The position numbers were made by a program, and so were the translations under genes. A stretch of DNA of 64,000 nt, taken from contig CM073535.1 of NCBI GenBank assembly GCA_037074615.1, positions 10,145,001-10,209,000 on the forward strand, written 5' to 3'. Below, piece by piece: positions 12,981 to 25,489 of the stretch. The first letter of the stretch is position 1. Each line of letters begins with the position of its first letter. The notes under the pieces were generated by a model. The model searched no databases. It was given only the letters and a program-made list of their open reading frames with translations, and was not told the DNA's origin. Origin of the DNA: Leucaena leucocephala. Taxonomy: Eukaryota > Streptophyta > Magnoliopsida > Fabales > Fabaceae.

Positions 12981-14100
12981 AAAGGACACCTCATAGCCCA
13001 TGTGATGAAATTACAAAGGGAAGAAGCATTTGGAAAAATTTTAGTCTAAGCTAGTACCGACTCAGTCCGATTTCCTGAAAACCAAACTATTTTCTGAATT
13101 TAATTTTTCTGATATTCCATAATATGCTTTCTGACCTTAAATCTAGTATCCAGATCCGTCCTACCAGTGATATTCTTATACTGGGTTTAAACTTAATTAC
13201 AGATCCCTTAACTGATTACCAAAATGCCCCTTGGTTCTTCTTTATTTACTTTATACCTCAAGGGCATTATCATCTTTTCACACATCATTAGAGTATTCCC
13301 TAACCTTGGTCAACTATTATGGGAACTCTCCTTGACTGTCTAACCTTAGTCAAATGACCAAAATGCCCTTCGTCTGATTCTGATTCAATGATACAACACA
13401 TTAGCATTTTTATAATTTTATATTTTTCTGGTCTTTACTAGCCCTGACTCACATACTTATATAAAAGTATTATTGGACCTATAAGGCACCATTTTATACC
13501 CTCTACATGGTCTACTACCTTCATGGGTTAAAGTCTCGAGAAATTCCCCTGAAACATTTTTATCCAGTGTTTTAATCCACTGTAATTTACATAATAAATT
13601 CTATAGAACTCCTTTTTAGGCTCTATCAATTTCATAAATTCTCATATTAATTATAAGAATTTTTTGCCAAATTTCATTTGCTTCTCAGGTCCAGAGGATA
13701 CTGTATTAATTTTTCTTTCTTCAAAAATTCATATCAATTTTTCGGGACCTCAAATCAAAATTATGTGTGACGTCAAACTGATCAAAATAATTTTCTCTAT
13801 TTACTAGAAAAATTCAGGACTAATCTGATTCTGACTATTTTTTAGTCTTTTCTGGCTCAACTTTCAATAATTATCGTTTTACCTTTGAATTTTTGAAAGT
13901 TACATTTTAGGCCCTTAACTTTCCATAATTACACTTAATGGCCAAAAGTTTCTTTCTACTTTCATTTTTGCACCATAGAACTTTTAGGCTTTTCAATTTT
14001 GTCTAGTAATCACTTTTCCTTTATTTATCATCACAATCCTTTACAAACACCTCTTTCCTCTATCAGTCTTATAAATATAAGGAAAAAGTAGGATATGACA

Positions 14101-14114
14101 TTTCTACCCGTTAA
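14101..14114 (-). other. Polypurine tract of copy A
   Basis: On the minus strand TTAACGGGTAGAAA runs directly into the LTR start TGTCATATCC. It corresponds to the tract at 30209-30223 in copy B. Confidence 0.6.
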
Positions 14115-17100
14115 CATAAATTTCGTCATCAAAATTTCTTAGCACCTTAGTCAACTATCTTGGATATACATCCTCTTTATATCCCTTCCTGCTTTAGAAC
14201 TAAGAATTGTGGTATCTATCTCTTATCTTCTGTCTTAACATCTGGTGGAGTATTTCTCATATCCGCAGATCTTCATATCTTGTTGTCGTTACTCTTCTTT
14301 TCTGAATCAACTCAATTAGGTTAAACTGTACTTCATTATGTTACTTGATTACTGGCTATGCACCTATTTGCATATGGACTTCTACTGGACTTGTGAGTAG
14401 CGTCCATTTATTTCATATAAAAACTCTCTCAAATACTATTATATTCTGGAGTTTTCATCAACTACTCAACATACCTTTAACACATATCTCTTATTATTTC
14501 TCTAAGTTTCTAGCGGGATTTCTTAACATCCGCAAAGCTTTATATCTCATTTTCATATCATCATACTTCTTTTATCTTAGAAAATTTATCACCCTTCAAT
14601 TGCTCTTATCATCTTTAATAATTCATCATAATACAGAGAGAGAATTTGTCATTATTCTTTCTTTCTTTACTTTACTGCTAGTAGGAGCACATACTCTAAC
14701 ATGCATAATGCCTGGTCAACATGTTGCAGGACTACATACCTACCCATGAATATAAAGCTCTAATATCAGAGCTCAAGCATTTATTTCCTTAATATGCACA
14801 ACTCTTACACTCAGACCTTGCATAACTCTACCACATGGAGCTTACACTACTCTAAGATTTGGAGCTTTAGCAATTCACATACATAATATAGTGCCTGGCA
14901 TTTCATTCAAGGAGTGAAAGCTCTCACTTGTTATTTTATCTGTAACATAACATTCAAAGATTTTATCCCTTTCAAAAAGGTAGCCTCTCTATCTATATCA
15001 CAAAGCTAACTACAAAGCCACTTTATATTGTACTTCTTAATACATATTTCTCATTATGTATCACATTACATATTTCTCACAACGTATCTCATTACGTACT
15101 TTTTAAGTTGTATTATGGCATATCAAGCTAAATCTGGCTTTATCATGGTGTATCTCACCCTTTCATGACTTATCTTGCCTTATCATGACGTATCTTAACA
15201 TACCATAAGTCTAATATTCTCTTTAACTTATAACTTTGCTAGCGTTTGAGAAAACTCTTCTAAATATTTCCTTTAAATCCATTTTATTTAGACTTGATAT
15301 AAGGGTTCTAGCCTTTTACCGTTCATAACCCTTTTTATAGCTCTTTCTATCATTTTACATAACTTTGTCCATATATGCTAAACGTCTGTGGTATTTTCAC
15401 CTTTTTTTATCATTTTCCAGGTGGTCACCTATCATTGGACTACTCTTGCTGAGCACACTTAATTGAAAAGTGCCAATAAAAATCTGAAGCACTGATGCTA
15501 ACAAGCTCCAACTCTGGTACTTTAATATCTTAGAAATTTCTCATATTGTCTCTCTTGGGTCTATCTGGCCTTCTAATCTATTTATACTCATTTGGAGGAT
15601 CTATTTGTCTCTCATTCTTATTCTCTATAATATCATATTAAGGATCTCTTTATTATTATTTGATCCCTTCTCATATGAGATATTCTTTTTCTCTTCCTTA
15701 GGTAGATTATATATAAACTCATAAATAACTATTACTCAGGACTAAAAACTTTAACTTTGATTACTTAGTTCCTGTTGCGTGTAAGAAGATTCTGAGTTCA
15801 ATCGCCCATATTAATAAGGCTATCTAAAATTAACATCATGGGTACTCTCTCAATTATGAGTTAACCAACTTGTGAAGCTTCTCTACCTTAACCTTTTACT
15901 TTGTATTCGTCCTTCCAAATAAACAATGTACTTATGGCTTATTACTTTCTTTATCTAGGCTGGGTTTACTGCGACCCTTAGGATCTACTATGATCAACCA
16001 TAAGCATCTTTAGGATCCATTTGTGACCCTGGAATTCTATTCTCTATAAGCCATATTAGGATCTAATTGCAATCCTTTAGAATCTCCTATGATTTCATTG
16101 TACTATATTTTCATCTCTGGAAGACTTAACCAACGAACTAAGTTACAAGGTTTGCCACTTCCACTTACTTGCTAACTCAACAGATAATTCCCTAACACTT
16201 ATCATAGAAGCCATATTATTTATTAAGACTTTACTCATTTCCTCTATCACTCAGGAATTTCACATTTCATTCTCATCTTTCATAACTTTACTACATCTAG
16301 CCTTACAGAGAGCTATATAGGCTCTACTATGCACACATTTGTTATAATATGTACATCTCATCTGGTGGACATTATTCTAAATGAGCTGTACTGTCCATTC
16401 TCTTGGCTCTATCTTAAGAATGTTAACTTTTATTAAATAGACACTGTTCCTTATTAGAGTTGCATCATCTTTTATAAATGTGTCTCATTTCATCTCATAT
16501 TCGTGGTACATCATTCATGTATCTCATCCCTACTGAACAAAAATGTCCTAAGTACAGTAATCATATGTTCATAGATTTGCCACTAGTATTCATATTTAAT
16601 CTTATTCTTTATCTAATTGACTATCATTGTCTGGTCATAAATTCTCATTATATTCTTTAGGAGTTAACTGGCTAACTATCTTGTTTATCACTTTTCTATT
16701 GCTTTATCTTTACCAAGTTGAATTATCTAATTGTATATTGTATGGTATGAGAGCAATCATTTTTTTTCAAAACTTTGTCATCATGTCTACTTTACCCTGC
16801 ATGTACTGCAAAGGAGAGTATTCATTCATCATAGCATACTCTAACATGCATAACATGCAAGGAGATGCAATCATTTAAGCACTCTCTAACATGCATGTCA
16901 TCACATGACAACTGCAAGGAGATGCAACTACTCATCAAAACATATGGCAACATAAGCCATACCATCATTACGTAATTTACTCAACCATCCTTATACGCAC
17001 ATTGCAATTAAACAATTAACTAGGTAATCTTTTAAAGCATTCTTTCCCTTTAACACCTTATCTGCCAGATTATCTATCACATTGTCCTATCAGGATCTGC

Positions 17101-18092
17101 CTAGTATTCAAGAACCTAAAATAATTATTCATCTAACTTAGGCTACCACATTACCCTCTTACTAGGGTATAGACTTAACCCTTCATTACTCTTTCTCACA
17201 TAGGAAATCGGGAAGTCACTTTATCTTTGAAACTGTGACTACTTTTCTCTCTTTAGACATCATAAACTTCTTTTTCTAACCTTGCATATGTCTACCTCTC
17301 TATTAAACTTCTACAACTACCTGAGAAAAACTCTTTCTTTGTAACACAAAATTCAATCCGTGAACTAACTTTTCAATCTTTCAATTCTCAATATTCATGT
17401 GGATGAACTCAACTAAGTATTCATCAAAGGGTTTCTCTTTCCCTGCTTTAACCTTTAGCCTCACATTTATCACTATCTAACTGAGAGAATACTTCTGGTG
17501 AACTATTCTAGAAAAACTTCTCAGGTAAGCGGACCAATCTCTATCTTTATGAAGTAACTTTTGCATATCTATACTATCTCTTAACTCTTTATGTATGTCA
17601 ATCTCAATCTGCTCTGGACCAGACTGTGGTTCCTTTCTGGTCCATCTCTGGATCCTGACTAACTTGAGTCGCATGGATCTCATCCATCATCTGGCACTAT
17701 TACTTATGTTCTCTGGGGTGCTCTACCCTAGGTTTGTTAGGTTATTGTCTCTTCACGATGGTATCCCTCTATTCCAAGAACTTTAAATTTTTATATATTA
17801 ACCATCATGTCTCTAACCTTAAGCCATGTATTAGGCTCATTCTTAGGCAAGTCTCATTCTAACTTCTTATTATTTTATTCAGTAAAGACTATCTAAATAA
17901 ATCTCTCGTAACATAGATCAACTCTTGGTGATCATACGTAGGATATACTTTTGAACATTTTCTTAAACTAATCTTCTATATCTCAATGCCTTGTACTATT
18001 TGGCTTGCCTACACGCTATGTCAAACCTCTAATTGATAAAATTCAGTGAGGCTTGCCTCTTTATTCTTGTCATCATGTCTCTGTGCATCCTA

Positions 18093-18425
18093 GTCGTGAC
18101 TTAAGTACTGGCTAGTCGTGACTCATATTTTCTATAAACTTTAGTCTCGACCATCTCAACTTACTCATCACGACTTGACATCTCTATACCCTTTAGTCAT
18201 GACCAAAGGTCTTCTCATGTCATGACCTAAACTTCTTTGTATATATTAGTAGTGTCCTATGATTTCACTCATCATGACCTGATAGCCCTGAAACTTCCTA
18301 TCGCAACCAATAATCTTTACTCATCAGGACCAAAACACCTCTATGAATATTTGTCGCGACTTATGTCTTGACTTGTCGTGACTCATGTCTTGACAACTAG
18401 TCACGACTTAAATACCTTCCAATCA
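18093..18425. repeat. Array of GTCRYGAC-type palindromic words
   Basis: About 15 copies of GTCGTGAC, GTCATGAC, GTCGCGAC, ATCACGAC and close variants occur in some 330 bp, spaced about 10-40 bp apart in no fixed phase. The consensus is an 8-bp palindrome. In copy B the matching place (about 35640-35760) keeps only a few decayed words. Confidence 0.65.
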
Positions 18426-18927
18426 CGACCTGGATATAGCTTTCTTTGAACATCCTCTTCTAATATTGTTTGTCCAGTCTTCATTCTAGTAATGGCCAAT
18501 TGTTGTTCTTAACTTTGTTGAGTTTGAATCAATTGAAACTCATTTATATCTATCATAATCACATTAAATAGGGAACATATTCTTATAGATGTTCAACCAA
18601 CTATCATTTCATTATATAACATCAAACCTCATATTTTATGGCACCATAACATTTGTACATATATTACATACATATCAATTACATATACGGGGTAACTCAT
18701 AACTATTATACATCTATGTAAGTACTTAACTTTATACTATTTACAAATTTACATTACCCCTCATCTCTTTTTATATTATTTTCTAGGGAATGGTGATCTG
18801 CAAATACTTTTGCATACAGAAATGCCACCCCTGTATATATGTTAGTGGATCATTCTCCAAACACTCACTTAGCTCTATGTGCCATGTAGGGGTAGGGGTA
18901 TATAGTAGTATCTGACTTACTACCATC

Positions 18928-19233
18928 TTATGCCAATCTTCCTAGAGTGTAAACCTGATTCAGGTCAATACCCTCTATTATATATCTGTTTATCATCCCT
19001 GCTATGGTATTGAGGAATTGCAGATGAATTGACTGCTCTTGATCTATACTTCTGTCTATCCCTTGACCTAGACTAAGTATTTCACTCTCCATAGCTTTCT
19101 TGATACTAATATAGTTAACATTATCCGTCTTTAGTAAAGAAGGTTGGTGTTGACTATGACCAGGAACATCACACTGATATTTCTCTATAAAGTCACATAT
19201 TCCTAGACTTTGAGAATGGAAAGGCACTGTCAT
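18928..19233 (-). CDS. Small hypothetical open frame near the primer site of copy A
   Basis: This 101-codon frame is the only one in the internal domain with support from a second copy. It begins MTVPFHSQS and contains ICDFIEKYQCD, a Gln/His-Pro stretch, LSLGQGIDRS and DQEQSIHLQFLN. In copy B the same frame can be read from 45708 downward. It has two in-frame stops there, but most amino-acid changes are conservative (Ile/Val, Leu/Ile, Lys/Arg, Ala/Val). It lies about 600 bp inside the primer site, where gag would start in an autonomous element, yet no zinc knuckle or known gag motif is seen. I do not recognise the protein. It could be a remnant of a longer frame. The start codon is the first ATG in frame. 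Confidence 0.3.
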   Translation of the reverse strand: MTVPFHSQSLGICDFIEKYQCDVPGHSQHQPSLLKTDNVNYISIKKAMESEILSLGQGIDRSIDQEQSIHLQFLNTIAGMINRYIIEGIDLNQVYTLGRLA

Positions 19234-19814
19234 AGACTCTGACTGGATCTCTAGATTAAGGGACTGTTATAGGTTACTCATTTCAAATTTATCCTTAAAC
19301 TCTTGTAGAGGAGGAATAATATTTGGTCTACCTATAATCTAGCACCAGTACTCAGCTTCCTCAGTCGTAATATGTCCTCTCATTGGAAGAATATAGCTTA
19401 CATTAGGGTTAGAGGGCTTCCAACAAACTCATATTGTATAGAGTCACTAGACTCCTCATCATCTGATACACACACAAATTTAAGCTAAATCTCTATATAA
19501 CCTCCAGATTATAGGAGTCTACAGAAATATCTATGGGATATTATACTGTAGACCTCCCTGATTGATCCCCTATACTACCATCTAAACTCTCTTCCCTATA
19601 TAAAGGAGGATCAAACTTTAGATGTATCATTACTAGCTGGGGGTCTCCCTTATTAACTGATGGCTCTAACTTAACTTTATGAAATCCCATATCTACTCCT
19701 ACAATATTTGCTCAAATAAGCAAAGCCAACAATCATGACCCATACCCTAACATAACAAAGTACTTACTATTTAGAGTTAAGGTCTGGGAACTATTTTATC
19801 TGATGCCAGAAACT

Positions 19815-19830
19815 TTTACTCTAATACTAA
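19815..19830 (-). other. Decayed primer-binding site of copy A
   Basis: On the minus strand the LTR end GGATGTTTCA is followed by TTTTAGTATTAGAGTA, which aligns with TTTTGGTATCAGAGCA with three substitutions. Confidence 0.6.
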
Positions 19831-20364
19831 AATGAAACATCCTTACTTTCATATGTCTTAGGGACCATTCAGTAGCATTTACAACCACTTACAATACCTT
19901 GGAAGTCCATTAGCTAAATATGAATTTTTTACTCTTCTCGAGTTACCGTTCATATGGTATTCCAGATTCAGTGACGAATTTCAAAAAATCATAATTAATT
20001 CTAGAAAAATTAAAATAAAGTAGTTCAAAAATCTAAGTGAAGATAACATCTTGAACTTTAAGGAAAAAATAATTTCCTGACCAAATTATAACTCAATTAA
20101 TACAGTTTATTCGTCAAAATTTACTGTTTATTTGATCAAAATTTCTAAAAATATATTTTGGTTCCTTAATTTGGAAAATTTGTTCTCTTTGTCCAGACAT
20201 CAAAATATGGTGTTCTTGGTGCCAAAACAAACCTTAACATGTTAATTCAATGTCTGTAAAATTTCATACATTTAAGTCATCATTTACTATTGTTCATTAC
20301 ATTTATACTATACAATCCCTAGCTTCTCTTCATGCTTCATCATCCTCCTTCATCATTCATAAAC

Positions 20365-20415
20365 CTGCTAGGATTGGGACTACATGGATGGGGTGAGATT
20401 TTGGGGGAAATCTCA
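20365..20415 (-). promoter_or_regulatory. LTR hairpin with downstream AG|GT
   Basis: TGAGATTT (20394-20401), six loop bases, AAATCTCA (20408-20415). The AG at 20365-20366 (minus strand) again ends 29 nt after the stem, although the bases just before it (TAGC) differ from the other copies. Confidence 0.65.
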
Positions 20416-21481
20416 ACAGCAAATGATACTAAACAATGCATATATTAATGTAAATACTTGTGTTTGCTTGTTAAGGTATTAACATTGTGTAATATGCATG
20501 CTTCCATGTTACATATGAAATACAATTGGTTAAAGTAATCATAGAAATAGAGCTTCAATCATAAACACATATGCAACACAATTCAACAAAGTCACAGCAC
20601 AACCAAGCATAACATTCAATACATACAAGTTTAGGAAAAGTTTACTACCTCATATACTTGACTTTCTTTCACTTTAACTTTGCTTTGCCTCTTTCTTCTT
20701 ATTTCTTCTTGATGTGTGGCTGCCTATTTGGAGTCCACAATCAAATCCTAACATCACATAATCATCCATCCATTACAATCTAACTTTCTCTTGAACATTG
20801 AGCTTATTTAACTACATTAACTTTCCTTAATCTTAACTAATGGACTTGACCTTTGAATCAATTGATGTCTTGCCTTTACCCCACACAATTTCATCTTTTG
20901 AATCCATTTATGATCTTAGAATAATACTATTCCAACTCCTATGCAATATTCTAGAAAGATTTGAAAAACATGCATAATTTTTCTAAAAAATCTTATTTTG
21001 ATTCCAATACTTCACATACATTTCTCTACTTTATCCCACACAACTTTTCATTTTAAAACCATTGGAATAATTAAAATCATGAATTCAAATCATTATTCAT
21101 AAGAGTGAACAGTGCAGAGAAGAATTCCAAGAATTACAACTTTCTATTCGAATGCTTCCAAAGTTCAAAACCTATCCAATCATACACAAAATCATCATAT
21201 AAATTCAATAGAAGCATGGGATCATTGAAATTCCATCTCCTTCTATCATAAACAGTACATACCAAAAGGTCTCAACAATGGCAAAGTCAAGAATATCAAC
21301 TTGATTCAACAACCAATCACCTAACTAGCTTGTTTAATCTTCAATCACATAACTCTAACTTTAATTTCTACTTTAATCTAAGGTTTTGGACAGCACAAAA
21401 ACCTTAGAGAAAACTCAACTTTCTTCCATAAAAACCCTAAGTTCAAGCCCTAAATTAGAGGAAAATAAGCTATGATAGATT

Positions 21482-21621
21482 GCTTACCTTTAATCTCTAG
21501 CTAGCTTGAACTTTGGAACTTGGATTCTTCTTTGTCTTGGCTTGAGTTTCCATTTTGGCATAGCCACCCCAAGGGTTCTTCCTTCATGGTTTTGAATAAA
21601 AAATATGGGGGGTATTTATAG
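21482..21621 (-). promoter_or_regulatory. LTR TATA box and splice-donor-like site
   Basis: CTATAAATA on the minus strand (21613-21621) and AAGGTAAGC (21482-21490), about 131 bp apart. The tandem TGACATCATCC word pair lies upstream at 21723-21744. Confidence 0.6.
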
Positions 21622-21722
21622 AAAAATTCAGTGAAAAATGAATGGCCAAGATCACTTTGTCTACTATTTGATCTAATAGCTCATGTTTGATCTTGGATTA
21701 GCTTGCCCTAGAGCCAATGAGA

Positions 21723-21744
21723 TGACATCATCCATGACATCATC
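21723..21744 (-). promoter_or_regulatory. Tandem TGACATCATCC upstream element
   Basis: Two direct copies, TGACATCATCC and TGACATCATC, separated by only AT, lie about 100 bp upstream of the TATA box of this LTR. Confidence 0.45.
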
Positions 21745-22363
21745 AAAGGACACCTCATTGCCTATGTGACAAAATTACAAATGGAGGAAGCATCTGAAAA
21801 AAATCCAGTCTAATCCAGTACTAACTCAGTCCGATTTCCTAAAAATCATACTGTTTTCTGAATCTACTTTTTCTAATATTCCATAATATGCTTTCTGACC
21901 TTGAATCCAGTGTCCAAATTCTTCCTACCATTGACATTCTTGTACTGGGTTTAAACTTAATTACATATCCCTTGGCTGATTACCAAAATGCCTCTCGGTT
22001 CTTCTTTCTTTACTTTAATACCTCAAGGGCATTATCGTTTTTTCACACATCATTAGAGTATTCCCTGACCTTGGTTAACTATTTTGGGAACTCTCCTTGA
22101 CTATCTAACTTTAGTCAAATGACCAAAATACCCTTCATTTGACTCTGGTTCAATGACACAACACAGTGGCATTTTCTTAATTTTATATTTTTCCTTGTCT
22201 TTATTAGCCTAGCCCATATACTTATATAAAAATATTATTGGGCCTATAAGGTGATCTTTTAGACCCTCTACATGGTCCACTACCTTCATGGGCTAAATTC
22301 TTGAGAAATTCCCTTGAAACATATTTATCAGGTGTTAGGATTTATCAGTTTACATTAAAAAAT

Positions 22364-22412
22364 TTCAAAACACAAAATTCACCCCCACTTAGGTGTTTTC
22401 ACTAAGACTAAC
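22364..22412 (+). mobile_element. Short copia-type LTR 3'-end fragment
   Basis: AAATTCACCCCCACTTAGGT and the following ...CTAACA match the 3' ends of the copia-type LTRs at 4305 and 57118. It lies between truncated copy A and the gag pseudogene, so it marks a break and rejoin. Confidence 0.45.
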
Positions 22413-22875
22413 AAGATAATATAACAATATGGTTTGAAATACATGAATTGTTCAACCTGATGAACCAGTAAACCCTATAGACATTAACCAGTTGTTCTTG
22501 GAATTCCTGTATCAACAATGAAAGATGATAGAGGATATGAGGATGACTAAAGCTTACTATGACTAAGAGAGGGATGCTGCTATAGTAGTAGTAGTAGTAG
22601 CTGTGGGTAATCTGAGATAGCTAGAACCAGCTAGAGCAGTGAATATATAACCAAAAATTGTACAGTAGTTAATAGAGCCACCTAGGCAAGTAGAGCCGTT
22701 GGTTGATCCTATTAGTATTCAGCAATGGATGTCAAGATTCTATAAGCACAACCCACTGATAACATTTAATGTCCAAGTGGCAAAGGATTGGATCAGCCAA
22801 TTATAAAATATTTTTAATATGCTAGTGTATTTGTTTGAGAAGAAGGCCCATATGACAATTTATCAACTTGAAAAG
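22413..22875 (+). pseudogene. Gypsy gag pseudogene, N-terminal part
   Basis: Reading is open only in patches. A (TAG)n microsatellite at about 22578-22600 sits inside the frame and would code a run of Val. The best part is at 22715-22875, ending in the YQLEK stretch of gag where the solo LTR has entered. Confidence 0.7.
22871..22875. repeat. Target site duplication, left copy (AAAAG)
   Basis: AAAAG occurs here and at 26249-26253 on both sides of the LTR at 22876-26248. Confidence 0.85.
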
Positions 22876-24179
22876 TGTCATATCCTAATTTTTTCATATC
22901 CGTATAGTACTGATAGTGGAAAGAGGTTTAGAAAGGATTATGACGAAGATCAGAAGAAAAAGATAAAGGTTAGATGAGTCTTGAAGAAGGAGAAGGACTA
23001 AAACGCAAAGTAGAAAAGGTTAAAGCCCAAAAGTTAAAGTAGAAACAAGATTTGGGCCAAAAGTGGTAATTTTCAAAAGTTATGGGACTTAAATGTAATT
23101 AAGTAAAAAGTTCAAGGGTAAAATTGTAATTATAAAAAGATCAGCCCGAAAAGGGTTAGAACTACCCAGAAGTATTTCAGTCCCATATTCCACCAGTAAA
23201 TAGAGGAAGGTATGCTGGATAATCTGACATGATACAGAAATTTTATTAGGGCTCCAGACAGCAGATATTTATCTGATAGTCTAAAAGTTATCTGAAATTT
23301 TATCAGATTTCATTGACTTCAGATATAAGTGGGCAAATTACAGGAAAGTGTGCCCTACAGTGTCAGATATCCTGGATCTGGCAGAACTCCGAAAGAAGTT
23401 CTATATAAAAAGTTATTCACATATTAGTGAATTTTGACGGGAGTTTGATAGCACCCGTGATCCGATAATAGAACTTATCGGTATATAAGCCTGGACAGAA
23501 TGAGATCAGATGACCTCATATATAGGCCCATAATTATGCCAAGGAAGGCCCAAAACCCAGGGTACCAGTCTATCAGTAGAAGGGGCCAATGCCCAGAAAA
23601 AGTGTGAAATTACGAAAAATACCCCTGGATGCCCATATTGTACCAGAGATGGATGAAGGGTATTTTGGTCATCTGGGATAGGCTAAAAATGTGGAACATG
23701 GTATAAATATAATTAGTTGAGCCAGTATATGCCCTGAGGCAGTACAAAGAAGGGTGAAATGACAATTATGCCCTTAGGGTCAATATAGTGCAAGAAAGGA
23801 CACTAAGGGTATTTCAGTCATTTTCCAAGGGATCTGTAATTAAGTTGTGGCCAGTATAAGTATATCAATGGTGTGAGAAGCCTAGACATTGATTTCCAGG
23901 ATAGAATACATATCTTGGTATATTATAAAAAATTGGGAACAGAAAACAGTCCGGTTGTTGTGAAACTGCACCGATCGGTACCGGATTGGATTGGAATTTT
24001 TCCAGAAGCTTCCTTACACCATGAGCACGCCACATAACCCCTTTAGGTGTCCCTTGATGGGTCCCACATGATGTCATAATTATTATTTTATGAAAAAGTT
24101 AAATCAAAGATTAAATGTGGGCCTTTAGATCAAATAGTAACCAAATCAATCTTGGCCATTCATTTTTCTTGGATTTTGG

Positions 24180-24319
24180 CTATAAATACCCCCTCATTCT
24201 GGTTCATAACCGTAAGCTTATGGACCCTTGGGGAAGCTCTTGCAAAATGAAAACTCAAGCCAAGACAAAGAAGATTCAAGGTTCCAAAGTTCAAGCAAGC
24301 TAGAGATTAAAGGTAAGCA
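24180..24319 (+). promoter_or_regulatory. LTR TATA box and splice-donor-like site
   Basis: CTATAAATA (24180-24188) is followed 131 bp later by AGGTAAGCA (24311-24319). An ATGATGTCAT word lies upstream at about 24069. Confidence 0.6.
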
Positions 24320-25444
24320 ATCTTTCCTAGCTTATTTTCCTTTGATTTGGGAGCTTGAACTTAGGGTTTTCATTGGGGGAAAGTTGGGTTTTCTCTAAGG
24401 TGTTGTGCTGCCCAAAAATCTTAGATGAAAGGGGAAAGAAGAAATTAAAGTTAGAAACTTATGATTGAATCTTAAACATGCTAGTTAAGTGGTTGGTTGT
24501 TGAATCAAATTGATATTCTTGACTTTGCCATGGTGTACCCTGTTCAGTATGCACTGTTCATGAGGGAAGGAAATTGAATTTCAATTATTTAATGCTTCCA
24601 TTGAGTTTGTATGATGATTTTGTGTAGGATTGGAAAGGTTTTGAACCTTGAAACATTAAAATCTCAAGGTTGTAGTCTTTGAGGTTACCTACGGTTACTG
24701 TTCACTCGCATGAACAGTAATTGGAATTTGATGATTTTGATGGTTCCAATGATTTTAAAATGAAAAGTTGTGTGGGGTAAAGTGGAGAAACAAGTATGGG
24801 AAGCATTAGAATCAAAATGAGAATGTTTGAAAGAATTGTATGCTTATGTTCAATTCTGTACAGCAGGCCATGAAGGAGCTGGAATCTCATGAATCTAAGC
24901 TCATAAAAGGGTTCAAAAGAGGAAATTGTGTGGGGTAAAGTCAAGACATCAATTGATTCAAAGGCCAAGTCCATTGGTCATGATTAAGGAAAGTTAAGGT
25001 AGTTAAGTGAGATTAATGATCAAGAGAAAATTAGGTTAAGTTAAAGTAAGTTTAATGCTCAAAGAAATTAGATGGTAATGGATGAATGGTTATGTAATGT
25101 TAGGGATTGGTTGGTATGCTCCAAAAGAGGTAGCCACATGTCCAAGAGATGTGAGAAGAAAGAAGCAAGATAAAGTGGAAGGAAGTCAAGTCTATAAGGT
25201 AGTGAACTTACTTCTTCATGTGCTTGATGTGGTATGCTTTTGTATTGACATGTATATGATATTTGAATGATATAGTGACATGATAAATGATGTTGAATGT
25301 ATTGTGAATAACATGTTTACATGGCCATGCACTTTATGTAAAAGTTTATAGCATGATAGCATGTCACTAATCAAAGAAAGTTAATGAAATTACATATCAT
25401 GCATTAGCATCCATCTTGCATATTTAAGTGGTAATGTTTGCTAC

Positions 25445-25489
25445 TGAGATTCCCTAGAATCTCACTCTCCCATAACCAACCAATTTAGG
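25445..25489 (+). promoter_or_regulatory. LTR hairpin with downstream AG|GT
   Basis: TGAGATT (25445-25451), loop CCCTAG, AATCTCA (25458-25464): 7-bp stem, 6-nt loop. AG at 25487-25488 ends 24 nt after the stem, as in the LTR at 7257-9035. Confidence 0.65.

Larger units (their letters stand above)
11007..14100 (-). mobile_element. 3' LTR of copy A
   Basis: Minus-strand ends are TGTCATATCC and GGATGTTTCA, 3094 bp. It pairs with the truncated LTR at 19833-22363 over nearly its whole length. The five bases to its left are CATAG; the matching right copy is lost with the end of the other LTR. Confidence 0.8.
14115..19815 (-). other. Non-coding internal domain of copy A
   Basis: This 5.7-kb stretch has no gene I can support. 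What it holds is a series of motif arrays: GTATC/TACGTA words at 15030-15190, GATC/GACCC words at 15960-16110, and GTCRYGAC words at 18093-18425. Blocks along its whole length match copy B. Open frames on the plus strand here (up to 134 codons) are antisense to the element, look like translated AT-rich DNA, and are not conserved as proteins. Confidence 0.6.
11007..22363 (-). mobile_element. LARD-like non-autonomous gypsy-type element, copy A
   Basis: On the minus strand the order is: 5' LTR (19833-22363, truncated at its own 5' end), a decayed tRNA-iMet primer site, 5732 bp of internal DNA (14101-19832), a polypurine tract, and a 3' LTR (11007-14100). The internal domain has no gag zinc knuckle, protease, reverse transcriptase or integrase motif on either strand. 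It consists largely of arrays of short degenerate motifs, plus one small open frame near the primer site. The same internal domain is found in copy B, so this is a family, not one decayed element. This layout matches LARD elements, which depend on proteins from autonomous relatives; that dependence is inferred. Confidence 0.65.
19833..22363 (-). mobile_element. 5' LTR of copy A, truncated
   Basis: Matches the 3' LTR at 11007-14100 from its 3' end up to about 22363, where homology stops; some 0.5 kb of the LTR start is missing. It carries TATA box, splice-donor-like site, tandem TGACATCATCC and hairpin. About 70 bp near 20290-20310 are absent compared with the 3' LTR. Confidence 0.75.

Noticed and set aside
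14345..14749. 134-codon plus-strand frame in copy A
   Set aside because: Antisense to the element, hydrophobic only because of AT-rich DNA, and not kept in copy B.
22578..22600. (TAG)n run as a possible regulatory repeat
   Set aside because: A short microsatellite inside a gag pseudogene; nothing else supports a role.
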